Source: a bacterium
GTDB taxonomy: Bacteria; Arandabacterota; Arandabacteria; Arandabacterales; Arandabacteraceae
Reading direction: 5' to 3'
Assembly (NCBI GenBank): GCA_029933125.1
Contig: JAOZOU010000009.1
Span: 25,074 to 89,073, forward strand
DNA: 64,000 bases
Position numbers and translations under genes: made by a program
Shown: in pieces, positions 1-8,507 of the stretch
How positions within the stretch are numbered: the stretch's first letter is position 1
Layout of the letters: every line of letters starts with the position of its first letter
Notes under the pieces: model-generated
Told to the model about the DNA's origin: nothing
Seen by the model: the letters and a program-made list of their open reading frames with translations, nothing else
Databases searched by the model: none

Positions 1-1399
1 CTGGATTCTTGACAATAACATCCCAGTAGCCAGGGGCAGCGTTCTCGAGATCTGCGGTACAGGTTAGCCTGTCAGAACTCTCAACGCGGATGTTATGACA
101 CACGATCCGGGGTTCACCAGGCTTTTCAAGCCAGACAGAATCAGGAAAGAAAAAGCCAGAACCCGATAGATTTGTGATGCGCACTAATTCATGGCTGTAG
201 CCTTCATCGGGTTCAATCGAGTTAATCTGCGGCTTCTCAAGTGTGCCGTTATACCATTCCTTCCAGTATAGCTCCCAGCCGCCATCACGGTTGTCATACC
301 ACGCAACATGCACGTTCCCACTTTCATCCGTCACTACTGATGGATACCAGGAGTCGCCCGAAGCAACAGTCAAACGCTCATCCGGTCCCCAACTCGCCCC
401 ATCATACCGCTTATAATAAATCTCATAGTTACCATCACGATTGTCATACCACACCACATGCACGTTACCGCCGGTGTCCGTTCCTACAGAAGGGCTATAT
501 GAGTCTCCTGAGGCATTTGTCAACCGCTCATCTGGTCCCCAGCTCATACCATCATACCGCTTGTAGTATATCTCATAGTTGCCATCACGATTGTCATGCC
601 ACACAACATGCACATTACCACTTCCATCAGTCGCCACTGATGGATACCGAGAGTAGCCCGAAGCAACTGTCAATCGCTCATCAGAACCCCAACTCATACC
701 ATCATACCGCTTGTAATAAATCTCATAGTCGCCATCACGATTGTCATGCCACACAACATGCACATTACCACTTCCATCAGTCGCTACTGATGGATACCGA
801 GAGTAGCCCGAAGCAACTGTCAATCGCTCATCAGAACCCCAACTCACACCATCATACCGCTTATAGTATATCTCTGAGTCGCCATCCCGATGATCCCACC
901 ACACCACATGTACATTCCCGCTCATATCGACTGCGACCGAGGGATCCTGGGAGAGCCCAGCTGAGTTCGTCAACCGCTCATCTGCCCCCCAACTAACACC
1001 GTCATATCGCTTATAGTAAATCTCCCAGTCGCCATCACGATAGTCCTCCCACACGATATGAACATTACCACTTACGTCCGCAGCCATCCACGCACCCCTA
1101 GACTGTCCACCTGCATTCGTCAAGCGTTCAACAGGGCTCCAACCCGTCCCATCGTAACGCTTGTAGTAAATCTCATCGCTGCCATCGCGAGTGTCCTCCC
1201 ACACCACATGCACGTTACCAAACAAGTCCGTGGTCACACACCTACCCATTTCAGCCGAAACCTGGGAAGTGGGTGGATCAGTCAGACGCCAGTCAAAGAA
1301 CCAGCCAGCAGCTGCCCGACTTGCAAAGCACAGACCCAGTGCTATCAAGATCGCAAAAGACCAACCGAACGCTTCGCTTGTGGGTCTATCACGACGCAT
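1..1399 (-). CDS. secreted seven-bladed beta-propeller protein, C-terminus cut by window edge
   Basis: The frame is open from ATG 1399 to the left edge of the window, so the C-terminus is missing. ATG 1399 is preceded by GGGGG at a 7-nt spacing and opens a signal peptide (MRRDRPTSEAFG, then a hydrophobic stretch ending in ASRAAAG). Seven repeats of exactly 50 residues follow, each with the pattern NVHVVWxDxRDGxxEIYYKRYDGxxWG. This fits a single seven-bladed propeller of the exo-alpha-sialidase/BNR-like type. After blade 7 comes an Ig-like segment (roughly residues 390-466, INSIEPDEGYSHELV onward) that resembles an IPT/TIG domain. Blades 4 and 5 are almost identical at DNA level. Secretion and a surface or periplasmic binding role are inferred; no catalytic motif is visible. 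The gene at 7275 has the same blade type. Confidence 0.85.
   Translation of the reverse strand, partial: MRRDRPTSEAFGWSFAILIALGLCFASRAAAGWFFDWRLTDPPTSQVSAEMGRCVTTDLFGNVHVVWEDTRDGSDEIYYKRYDGTGWSPVERLTNAGGQSRGAWMAADVSGNVHIVWEDYRDGDWEIYYKRYDGVSWGADERLTNSAGLSQDPSVAVDMSGNVHVVWWDHRDGDSEIYYKRYDGVSWGSDERLTVASGYSRYPSVATDGSGNVHVVWHDNRDGDYEIYYKRYDGMSWGSDERLTVASGYSRYPSVATDGSGNVHVVWHDNRDGNYEIYYKRYDGMSWGPDERLTNASGDSYSPSVGTDTGGNVHVVWYDNRDGNYEIYYKRYDGASWGPDERLTVASGDSWYPSVVTDESGNVHVAWYDNRDGGWELYWKEWYNGTLEKPQINSIEPDEGYSHELVRITNLSGSGFFFPDSVWLEKPGEPRIVCHNIRVESSDRLTCTADLENAAPGYWDVIVKNP
581..880 (-). repeat. near-identical 150-bp tandem duplication (two propeller blades)
   Basis: Bases 581-730 and 731-880 are nearly identical over about 130 bp, while the flanking 150-bp units of the same gene are clearly more diverged. 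The period is exactly 150 bp (50 codons), so loss or gain of a unit would keep the frame but change the blade count. Confidence 0.8.
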
Positions 1400-1539
1400 A
1401 GCCATTCCCCCTTTTGAAAGCCTTTGAAGCATTCTACTCAAAAACATAGCGGCCAACCCGCAGCCACGAACAAAAACCCGGAGAGACGCTCACAATGTCA
1501 CAGCAGCCCAGCCTGCGCCAACATTGGAACCAATTAGCC

Positions 1540-1568
1540 ATTATAGCACACAAGATGCGCTATTTCAA
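1540..1568 (-). promoter_or_regulatory. sigma70-type promoter of the left-edge propeller gene
   Basis: On the minus strand TTGAAA (1563-1568) and a perfect TATAAT (1540-1545) are separated by 17 bp, with an extended -10 TGC before TATAAT. It points at the gene starting at 1399, giving a leader of about 130 nt. The 12-mer TGTGCTATAATG is shared with the rsmA promoter near 62315. Confidence 0.8.
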
Positions 1569-1645
1569 CACCTTCTCGTACTTTTGCGGGGAATGGGTGG
1601 GGAGAACCCGCTTTCGATGAAACTGTTTTACATCCTCCACTTCGT

Positions 1646-1674
1646 TTGATAAAATGGGCGGCCGGCAAGAGAAT
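1646..1674 (+). promoter_or_regulatory. possible promoter of the FG-GAP protein gene
   Basis: TTGATA (1646-1651) and GAGAAT (1669-1674) are 17 bp apart on the plus strand. The -10 matches four of six consensus positions. Transcription would start near 1681 and include the 1721-1759 stem-loop in the leader. Confidence 0.35.
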
Positions 1675-1720
1675 CTTAACCAAAGGCTGCTGATTGTTCT
1701 GCGGGTCTGTCCGAGAGTGC

Positions 1721-1759
1721 AGGAAGGGCTAGGGATAGCAGCTACCCAAATCCCTTCCT
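1721..1759 (+). promoter_or_regulatory. stem-loop in the leader of the FG-GAP protein gene
   Basis: AGGAAGGG (1721-1728) pairs perfectly with CCCTTCCT (1752-1759). An inner GGG (1732-1734) can pair with CCC (1744-1746), giving a nested hairpin about 50 nt upstream of the start codon. There is no following T-run, so a terminator is unlikely; a leader element is possible. Confidence 0.4.
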
Positions 1760-1810
1760 CACGGTTGATGGGAAATATCGCTTCTGCCTTTCAATTGGGG
1801 GTGATTTTCC

Positions 1811-4273
1811 ATGGCGCGCCTTGACTGTCCCCGGTTGGTGCTGCCACTTGCGGTTCTTATTTTCACATTGGTGTCCCCTCCAACGCCTGTGCTGGGTGAT
1901 TGGCTCTTTAGCACGAGACAGGATTTTGCGGTGGGTAGCAGACCTTCACAAGCTGCCCTCCATGACTTCAATAATGATTTCATACTCGACGCTGTCGTCG
2001 CCAACAGTGAGAGTGACAACGTATCCATCCTCATTGGAAGAGGTGATGGGACATTTACCAGAGCGGAGGACGTAGACGTGGGGGATTACCCTGCCTCCAT
2101 TTTGGCAACCGATGTTGACCTTGATCAGGATTGCGACCTTGTCGTAGCCAACACGTGGAGTAATACCATCTCGGTCCTCCTTGGTCATGGCGACGGAACA
2201 TTCACCCCATCAGCGGAGATTCTTGTTGGTGGAGGACCTTGTTTCGTCATCGGTGGCGACTTTAACTGCGACTGGATCCCTGACTTTGCTGTTGCCAACA
2301 TGTACAGTGATGATATCTCCGTCGTGTTAGGCAATGGGGATGGAACATTTGATGCCCCGATACGCTTTCCTGTTGGCGGGTACCCGAACTCAATGGTTTC
2401 GGGCATGCTGAATGCAGACGGGTTTTCCGACATCGCTGTAACATGCTATTACGACAACAAAGTCTCAATCCTCTTCGGAAACGGTGATGGCACATTCACA
2501 AAGGCAGCCGACCATCCTGTTGACCACCCAAACGAAGTCTCAACTGGAGACTTTGATTCGGACGGCGATCTTGATCTTGTAGTGGTCAGAGTGTCTTCGA
2601 CAAACCAATCGGTCCTCGTCTTCCTAAATGACGGCAATGGAACATTTCAGCCACCGGTTGCATATGAGGCTTACAACTACGGGATCTCAGTTGCTGTATC
2701 AGATGTTAATCTTGACGGACATCAGGACTTGGCAGTCGGTGATTTCAACGAGTCATTCTACATTCTCCTGGGAAACGGGGATGGCACTTTCCAGTCGTCG
2801 ATTTACCACGATGCTGGGAACTCCGTCGTCTGCATCCGAGTGGGAGACCTGGACAGAGACGGGCTACCGGATATCCTCGCTGTCAATAGGTATGAGGATA
2901 CGGTCTCAAGCATCATAGGAAACGGAGACGGCACGTTCAAAGTCGCACCGTGGTACATGTGTGATTCCGGACTCTGCTCCGTGGCACTAGGCTATCTCAA
3001 CGCCGATTCATTTCTCGACATCGTTACTGGTAATGCTGACGCCCGCAATGTTTCAGTGCTCATTGCAAACGGTGATGCCACCTTTATGCCTGCTGTCAGC
3101 TACTTGATTGGGCTCGGTCTGAGCTGGGTAGTCATCGACGATTTTGGCGGCGACGCAGTTATGGATCTGGCTGTCTCCAGTGATATGCGCTATGTCGCTG
3201 TACTTATGGGAAACGGTGATGGCACCTTCCAGGATCCAGTGACCTACTGGGTAAAGGGAGGTGCTGCGCATCTCGCCTCCGGCGATGTGGATGGCGACGG
3301 CGATGCAGATCTAGCTGTCGCAATCAAAGACAGTGGCGAGGTAGCGCTCCTACTTAACAACGGTGATGGCACCTTCGCTCCGGCAGTTGGCTACGCGGCT
3401 GATGGTGGCACCAATTGTGTCTGCCTCGATGACTTTGATTGTGACGGTGATCTAGATATCGCTACGGCCAATTGCTATGGGGATAATGTCTCTATCCTGC
3501 TGGGCAATGGGGACGGGACCTTCGCTGCAGCCGTGAACTACCCTGCATCCTTTGGTCCTTGCAGCGTGGTCTCAAACTATCTCGATGGAGATTCTCTTCC
3601 AGACCTTGCGGTCGTAAACGAATATAGCGACAATGTCTCAATACTACTCGGCAACGGTGACGGGACGTTTGACCTGGCCCGAAACTACCCTGTAGCCAAC
3701 TCTCCTCTCTCACTTGCTACAGGAGACTTCAATCGTGACTGCGTACCAGATCTTCTGGTCGTGCATCAGTTCCACTACTTTGTCTCTGTCCTTCTCGGAA
3801 ACAGAGACGGTACTCTCAGGGAGCCAGTACTGTATGGCGCTCATATTTTCCCGCGGGCTGCAGCAGTCGGTGACCTAAACGCCGATGGGTCGGATGATGC
3901 TGTTGTTGCCAATCAGGGCTGCCTCAGCGTTTCGGTCCTTCTGGGGGAAATTTGCGCTGGTGTACCTATCGATGGAGACAGGAAACAAGCAGACTCAATT
4001 TGCCAGCTGAGGGTCGCGCCAAATCCATGCACTGGCAGTGCCGCGATTTGGTTCGACATTCCGTCAGAGCAATCTCTAAGAAGTGTCGCTGTCTATGATG
4101 TTTCAGGTGCTCTGGTCCGGCAATGGGTGTTGGAAGCGACGATAAGTAATGGAAACTGTGTTATCTGGGACTGCAGAGACAATTACGGAAGGCGTGTCGC
4201 ACCGGGCGTTTACTTCGCAAGTATCCAAAGCGAAGGCGTGTTGGCCACACGCAAGCTCATAGTACTTCGCTAG
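1811..4273 (+). CDS. secreted FG-GAP/VCBS double-propeller protein with FlgD-like C-terminal domain
   Basis: The product is 820 residues. The start ATG 1811 follows GGGGGTG, and a signal peptide ends near VLGDW. There are thirteen GDGTF-type motifs plus a fourteenth partial unit (VLLGE), with a period near 50 residues. Each unit also has an Asp-rich calcium-type loop (for example DFDSDGDLDL). Fourteen units would form two seven-bladed propellers, as in FG-GAP/VCBS families. Residues about 735-820 form a C-terminal domain (VAPNPCTG ... GRRVAPGVYFASI ... RKLIVLR) of the FlgD-Ig/type IX secretion-like kind. In Bacteroidota that domain directs export through the T9SS. No T9SS genes are seen here, so its role in this organism is open. 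Substrate or partner is unknown. It stands alone between a divergent and a convergent neighbour. Confidence 0.9.
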   Translation: MARLDCPRLVLPLAVLIFTLVSPPTPVLGDWLFSTRQDFAVGSRPSQAALHDFNNDFILDAVVANSESDNVSILIGRGDGTFTRAEDVDVGDYPASILATDVDLDQDCDLVVANTWSNTISVLLGHGDGTFTPSAEILVGGGPCFVIGGDFNCDWIPDFAVANMYSDDISVVLGNGDGTFDAPIRFPVGGYPNSMVSGMLNADGFSDIAVTCYYDNKVSILFGNGDGTFTKAADHPVDHPNEVSTGDFDSDGDLDLVVVRVSSTNQSVLVFLNDGNGTFQPPVAYEAYNYGISVAVSDVNLDGHQDLAVGDFNESFYILLGNGDGTFQSSIYHDAGNSVVCIRVGDLDRDGLPDILAVNRYEDTVSSIIGNGDGTFKVAPWYMCDSGLCSVALGYLNADSFLDIVTGNADARNVSVLIANGDATFMPAVSYLIGLGLSWVVIDDFGGDAVMDLAVSSDMRYVAVLMGNGDGTFQDPVTYWVKGGAAHLASGDVDGDGDADLAVAIKDSGEVALLLNNGDGTFAPAVGYAADGGTNCVCLDDFDCDGDLDIATANCYGDNVSILLGNGDGTFAAAVNYPASFGPCSVVSNYLDGDSLPDLAVVNEYSDNVSILLGNGDGTFDLARNYPVANSPLSLATGDFNRDCVPDLLVVHQFHYFVSVLLGNRDGTLREPVLYGAHIFPRAAAVGDLNADGSDDAVVANQGCLSVSVLLGEICAGVPIDGDRKQADSICQLRVAPNPCTGSAAIWFDIPSEQSLRSVAVYDVSGALVRQWVLEATISNGNCVIWDCRDNYGRRVAPGVYFASIQSEGVLATRKLIVLR

Positions 4274-4400
4274 GGTCCTAAATCCAGAAGCAGAGCCCGA
4301 CAAGTAGCCCGCTGTGATGGTGTCAATTCCACCCCGCAGATGTGGCCTAAGCATTACTCGAAGGTGAGGGCACTTTCACATTCCCCTTAAGTGCAACTAG

Positions 4401-4416
4401 GCCGGTAACAGCCGGC
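4401..4416. other. short GC hairpin between convergent genes
   Basis: GCCGG (4401-4405) pairs with CCGGC (4412-4416) around a 6-nt loop. It lies in the 251-bp gap between the FG-GAP and serpin genes, which converge here. There is no T-run on either side, so a terminator role is only possible. Confidence 0.3.
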
Positions 4417-4524
4417 ATCACAAGAATAGGGTCGGTCCTGCAATCACGCGGTACTGATGGCATCTCCCTTTAACATGCCTTGCTTGCTGTGTTCCATCGA
4501 CAGTGCCCCAAGCTGCGATACAAG

Positions 4525-5766
4525 CTAGTCCGCCGGGTTCACGAGGCGCCCCATGAAGAGGATGGTGCCGGTTGTGTTCTCCTTTATAAGGAAAATGAAA
4601 GGATGATCGGCTCGAAATGTCTTGGCTGGCGTAGGTGCCATCGCGAGCGCCATGGTAACCCCTGTTGCCGCAGCTGCCTCTGTCCCACGCTCATTCACAT
4701 CGACATATGCTTTGTGCACAACAGCTGAGATGAAAAGATCACGCTTGCCTGTCATACCTGAGAAATCCGCTCTTGTTGGCTCGAATGCATCCTTCATGCC
4801 AAGTTCTTCAAGAGCTCCATCAACCCGAAACTTAGTCTCGAGCTTAAAACGCGGAAGGCTTATGTCCACCCGCTCAGGCGCAAGACGCCCAAGCCAGGCG
4901 GAAAGGGAATCAGGGGCAAGCCCCGCCTCGAGCCCTTTGAGCCCCTCAACCTTCCTTGGAAGCAGAATCACCATTGAAAGATCTCCACCCTTGTAGGGGA
5001 GCTCAAGTGCCTGAAAGTCATCTCTCTCAAAATAGTGAAAGTGTCCTTCCTGATGCATCATGGGAATGGTGACCGTCGTTGTGTCATCTACATGGAAGGG
5101 CTCATCCGAGGTGCGCTTCTCCTTGAAAGGATGCTCCCAGTTGCCCAGAAAATAGATGGCGTTGGTAAGCACAAGCCTTACGTCGGGGGTAAGAAGCCCC
5201 CTGCCTATGAGCTCCTGTATCTTGCCCTCAGTCTTCTCAGACACCCACTCATTTATGCGCTCCCTTGCACCAGCGGCATCATTGGCAAAATCAACCTGAA
5301 AAAGGCCTGCCCCATAGTATTTTTTGGTTAAACCTATGAACTCAGCCTCAAACTCATAGCCCTCCTGTGCCCAAAGTGCATTCGCCACACTGAGCTTGAA
5401 GTTGCCTTTCCTACCAAGGGCATTGAGTGAATCTGTAAGCTCCCCAAATGCCTTGTGGATACCCTCACCACCTACCCCACCAAGCCCACCAAAATGCAAT
5501 GCCCGAGCCATCTCCTCAGCAGTCTTACCCCGCGCTCCTGCATATGTCATCGCAAGCGCACTTGAGATGCTGTATGGGGAAAAGAATAGATTTCCTTCCC
5601 CAAGTTGCTGGTAAAGATCAAGCGCAAAAGCATTGTTTCTTGCCGCAAGTGTGTCCATCGTAACCTCTTGTGTTGGCTTTGCCTGGTCGCTTCCACAGCT
5701 AGATGCTCCCATCAGCGACATTCCGATAAGCATTACCGCTATGAATCGCCAATCTCGCAGTCCCAT
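4525..5766 (-). CDS. lipoprotein serpin (serine protease inhibitor)
   Basis: The 413-residue product is a full-length serpin. Start ATG 5766 is preceded by a strong AGGAGGAG. The frame extends farther upstream, but that part covers the promoter. A signal peptide ends in the lipobox MGASSC, so the protein is predicted to be lipid-anchored. Serpin core motifs include NALWAQ, LVLTNAIYFLGNW, the hinge GTEAAAATG (residues 361-369) and the C-terminal DHPFIFLIKENTTGTILFMGRL. The small-residue hinge is the form found in inhibitory serpins. Counting from hinge E359 as P17 puts P1 at Ala375 and P1' at Met376, which suggests elastase- or subtilisin-like targets. Bacterial serpins are sporadic and protect against host or own proteases. 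Here the target is unknown. Confidence 0.93.
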   Translation of the reverse strand: MGLRDWRFIAVMLIGMSLMGASSCGSDQAKPTQEVTMDTLAARNNAFALDLYQQLGEGNLFFSPYSISSALAMTYAGARGKTAEEMARALHFGGLGGVGGEGIHKAFGELTDSLNALGRKGNFKLSVANALWAQEGYEFEAEFIGLTKKYYGAGLFQVDFANDAAGARERINEWVSEKTEGKIQELIGRGLLTPDVRLVLTNAIYFLGNWEHPFKEKRTSDEPFHVDDTTTVTIPMMHQEGHFHYFERDDFQALELPYKGGDLSMVILLPRKVEGLKGLEAGLAPDSLSAWLGRLAPERVDISLPRFKLETKFRVDGALEELGMKDAFEPTRADFSGMTGKRDLFISAVVHKAYVDVNERGTEAAAATGVTMALAMAPTPAKTFRADHPFIFLIKENTTGTILFMGRLVNPAD

Positions 5767-5797
5767 CCTTCTCCTCCTTCCTATGTACCCAACCCCC

Positions 5798-5826
5798 ATA
5801 TTATGATAACCACTCTCCAAGGTCAA
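5798..5826 (-). promoter_or_regulatory. promoter of the serpin gene
   Basis: On the minus strand TTGACC (5821-5826) and TAATAT (5798-5803) are 17 bp apart. Transcription would start near 5791, about 25 nt before ATG 5766, which supports that start. Confidence 0.55.
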
Positions 5827-5985
5827 AACCAAACCTTCGGGGGAGATTCCCTCGAAGACCACATACCAGACGCGTGAAATGCATCGCTCGAGGGTATGCT
5901 GAGATCTCATGTGTGGTTCCTTCAGCCCAGATGGAACCTTCTACGCCAATTTGAGAATTTTAGAGTGGAGAGAAGGAGGGTGAGA

Positions 5986-7185
5986 ATGAAACACAAGAAT
6001 CCTGATCGCTATACCAAAATTGCATTCTGCCTGACAGTCACTCTTGTTGCAGGGCTCGTCGGGGCTTTGAGTTTTCTCGGTGACCATGCTGTCGCCTATG
6101 CACTTGAGAATTCGAAAGCCTCATTTGGTACCAGCTACACTACTACCTGCCTTTTTGAAGGCTTCGAAGATGGTTGCCGCCTCAACCCCCCAATCACCAC
6201 TGCCCGAGATATCAATCTCCTTGGCACATCCCATAGTCACATTCGTTCACACGAGCTGGTTGGGTTGGTGTCTTCCTCTTCATATGCGGCAGGCTCAGAA
6301 GGCTTTGTCCCCCAGCTGGAATCGGGTTCCACCGCTTCCTCTGCTGCTCAACTAAGGCTAGCCTCTGCCGAACAATCCTCAATTTCGCCTGCGAATCTGC
6401 GTGCCGCCAAAGCCACCTACATCGTGTGGCCAACTCACCTGGATTTTGGGACCATAAGCACTTACAGCTACGCCGATAGGACATTCATGATAAAGAACAA
6501 GGGATCGACGAAACTCAGCGGTACAGTTCAGGCATCGCTACCATTTGTGGTTATAGAAGATAATCACTTCGATCTGGATCCAGGGCAGTGGAAGCATTTC
6601 ACAATCAGGTTTCTCCCTATCCTGCCTGGGAGTTCCACCTGCATGGTGACGCTTGGAGATAGCGTAGATACTAAAGTAATCTGCACCGGCAAGGGGAAAC
6701 CTCGACCGTTCTCTGGCATACTCTACCTCGAGTTCTTAGCATCCCTTCTCGCTGCTCACGATGGGGCTCTTATCTTCTCCAGTAATGCTTTTGTGCAGGC
6801 TGATTCTTGCAAAATAGAGGAAAGGCTTGCCAGATACGCAAAGGCTTGCGACGCCGCCAAGTGGATCTATGACGCCAGATCCATGTATAGAGATGATCAT
6901 CATACACCGACTACTCCCACATGGCACAGCGACTTCCCAACATGGCACAACGACTTCCCAACATGGGGTGGACATTCAACCCATCAGAGTGGCTCAAATA
7001 CCTCTCACATCAGCATTGGAGAGATGAACTGGACACATCATGTGCCCTCAGCGATAGTTGCGCCACTCCCTGTCGCAACCCCACCTTCCTGGCATGCCAC
7101 GATACCAACCGCTGGTATTTCCTCCTCGATGTCCCATACATCGGATAGACGTCACCATATATCGCACCCACGTGTCCACCACTAG
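5986..7185 (+). CDS. secreted Ig-like (DUF1573/ASPM-SPD-2-Hydin-like) protein with His-rich tail
   Basis: The product is 399 residues from ATG 5986, which follows AGAAGGAGGG. An upstream in-frame ATG at 5896 lacks a ribosome site and would precede the signal peptide (TKIAFCLTVTLVAGLVGA). Residues about 145-250 form an Ig-like fold of the ASH/choice-of-anchor-D type: WPTHLDFGTISTYSYADRTF, then IKNKGSTKLSGTV, LDPGQWKHFTIRFLP and VTLGDSVDTKVICTGKG. The last 130 residues are rich in His, Trp and Ser, with PTWHSDFPTWHNDFPTWGG encoded by a 21-bp tandem repeat. The protein ends in a cluster of histidines (RRHHISHPRVHH). The tail could bind metal. No function is assigned. It is divergent from the serpin and codirectional with the propeller gene at 7275. 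Confidence 0.75.
   Translation: MKHKNPDRYTKIAFCLTVTLVAGLVGALSFLGDHAVAYALENSKASFGTSYTTTCLFEGFEDGCRLNPPITTARDINLLGTSHSHIRSHELVGLVSSSSYAAGSEGFVPQLESGSTASSAAQLRLASAEQSSISPANLRAAKATYIVWPTHLDFGTISTYSYADRTFMIKNKGSTKLSGTVQASLPFVVIEDNHFDLDPGQWKHFTIRFLPILPGSSTCMVTLGDSVDTKVICTGKGKPRPFSGILYLEFLASLLAAHDGALIFSSNAFVQADSCKIEERLARYAKACDAAKWIYDARSMYRDDHHTPTTPTWHSDFPTWHNDFPTWGGHSTHQSGSNTSHISIGEMNWTHHVPSAIVAPLPVATPPSWHATIPTAGISSSMSHTSDRRHHISHPRVHH
6919..6967 (+). repeat. 21-bp in-frame tandem repeat
   Basis: Two 21-bp units (6919-6939 and 6940-6960) differ at one base, and a partial third follows. They encode TWHSDFP and TWHNDFP followed by TWGG in the His-rich tail. Confidence 0.85.
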
Positions 7186-7228
7186 CCATGCCAAACAGGA
7201 ATTGTAAGTCTGCAGGTGAGCTGATCTC

Positions 7229-7257
7229 TTGACCGTAACTTCCCCTAGTGGTATGAG
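7229..7257 (+). promoter_or_regulatory. possible promoter of the propeller gene at 7275
   Basis: TTGACC (7229-7234) and TATGAG (7252-7257) are 17 bp apart. The start site would be near 7264, leaving a leader of about 11 nt that still holds AAAGG before ATG 7275. Confidence 0.45.
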
Positions 7258-7274
7258 TTCAAATCAAAGGTGCC

Positions 7275-8480
7275 ATGAGGAAAAGATCGCTTCTTTCGAC
7301 AATTCTCTTGATCACGATAGGTGGCTCTGGGCTATTGTTAGCCCCCCTTGCCCGAGCTGCCGCTGGCTGGACTCCTGCAATCCGGCTGACTAATAGCGAT
7401 GGCTCCCTAACGCTTTCGGGTCCCCCCGGACTTAAGCAGATAGCTGCAGGCCCTGACGGGAGGATACATGTAGTTTGGGCTGATAACCGAGATGGGATGT
7501 ATCACATCTATTACAAGTGCTTTGATGGAAAAGCTTGGAGCAAAGACGAATGCATAAGCCAGGGCTATGGCTTAGACCCCAGTATCTCGCTCCTTCCTCA
7601 CGGTCGGATACTGGTAGCGTGGTACTGGTTCGGCTACGACACCTTTGCTCGGATCTTCGACGGGTCAAGATGGCAGAACGAGACCAAGCTCAGCGATTGC
7701 ACACCGATCAATAGCACCTGGCCTTCTACGGTGACCGACGCTGCAGGACGTGCCCACGCATTCTGGCCAGTCTCAAGCTTCTGTGAGGCGTTCCTAATGC
7801 ATCGTGTCTATGATGGCCAAAGGTGGCTTCCCTGTGACACGATACCAGGCACCACAGGTAACCCCATGCTGACGGCTGCTGCGTGTGATAGCAAGGGAAA
7901 TCTTCATCTCGTGTGGACGGATGGAAGAGATGGCAACTTTGAAATCTACTACACGACGTATGATGGCTCGCGGTGGGGTGCTTTTCAAAGACTCACGAGT
8001 GACCCAGCAGCATCAGAGCTTCCGGATGTTGCAATCTCCTCAAAGGATGTCATCTATGTGGTTTGGCAGGACTCTCGTACAGGAGTCCCTGAGGTCTATC
8101 TTAAGACATTCAACGGCAAATGGTCTCCTGATCAGAGACTTTCAGCAGACGACGGCAGACTATCGGGCAATCCCAAGATAGCTATAGATTCAATGGACAG
8201 GGTACACATCGTTTGGGGAGAGCAAAGGCATGAGAAGATCAAGTTCCATGACATCTATTACCGCAGGTCGCGTCCCAGGGGTAAGCTATGGTCGCCCCCT
8301 GTAAGACTGACAAGTGATGCAGCAATCCCGAAATACTACTCCCTCTGTGTTGACTCTGCTGGTAACGCCTATGTGGTTTGGATGGATTTCCGCAATTTCA
8401 GGTGGGATATCTATTTCAAAACTCAGTGTAAATCCAACGACCCTGCCTTCTGGACAAGGGGGCTCACCCAGGCCAATTAA
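7275..8480 (+). CDS. secreted seven-bladed beta-propeller protein
   Basis: The product is 401 residues. The signal peptide (MRKRSLLSTILLITIGGSG onward) ends at LARAAAG. Propeller blades of about 50 residues carry the pattern RIHVVWADNRDGMYHIYYKCFDG, NLHLVWTDGRDGNFEIYYTTYDG, VIYVVWQDSRTGVPEVYLKTF, RVHIVWGEQ and AYVVWMDFRNFRWDIYFKT. This is the same blade family as the left-edge gene (1399 minus), but the repeats are much more diverged, so it is an older paralogue. No C-terminal sorting domain is present; it ends soon after the last blade. No catalytic sialidase residues (Asp box with an Arg triad) are evident. A binding or scaffold role outside the cytoplasm is inferred. Its 3' end converges on the CHAT gene with a 27-bp gap. 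Confidence 0.85.
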   Translation: MRKRSLLSTILLITIGGSGLLLAPLARAAAGWTPAIRLTNSDGSLTLSGPPGLKQIAAGPDGRIHVVWADNRDGMYHIYYKCFDGKAWSKDECISQGYGLDPSISLLPHGRILVAWYWFGYDTFARIFDGSRWQNETKLSDCTPINSTWPSTVTDAAGRAHAFWPVSSFCEAFLMHRVYDGQRWLPCDTIPGTTGNPMLTAAACDSKGNLHLVWTDGRDGNFEIYYTTYDGSRWGAFQRLTSDPAASELPDVAISSKDVIYVVWQDSRTGVPEVYLKTFNGKWSPDQRLSADDGRLSGNPKIAIDSMDRVHIVWGEQRHEKIKFHDIYYRRSRPRGKLWSPPVRLTSDAAIPKYYSLCVDSAGNAYVVWMDFRNFRWDIYFKTQCKSNDPAFWTRGLTQAN

Positions 8481-8507
8481 TCTTCAACTGCGAAGGATAT
8501 GGGTCAC

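Larger units (their letters stand above)
1400..1810. other. divergent intergenic region, 411 bp
   Basis: It holds the minus-strand promoter at 1540-1568, a possible plus-strand promoter (TTGATA 1646-1651, 17 bp, GAGAAT 1669-1674) and a stem-loop at 1721-1759. No credible gene is seen. Confidence 0.6.

Noticed and set aside
241-996. Long plus-strand open frame rich in His and Ser
   Set aside because: It is the antisense shadow of the minus-strand propeller repeats; the repeated composition comes from the 150-bp units.
1721-1759. Stem-loop as a transcription terminator
   Set aside because: No T-run follows and no gene on the plus strand ends upstream.
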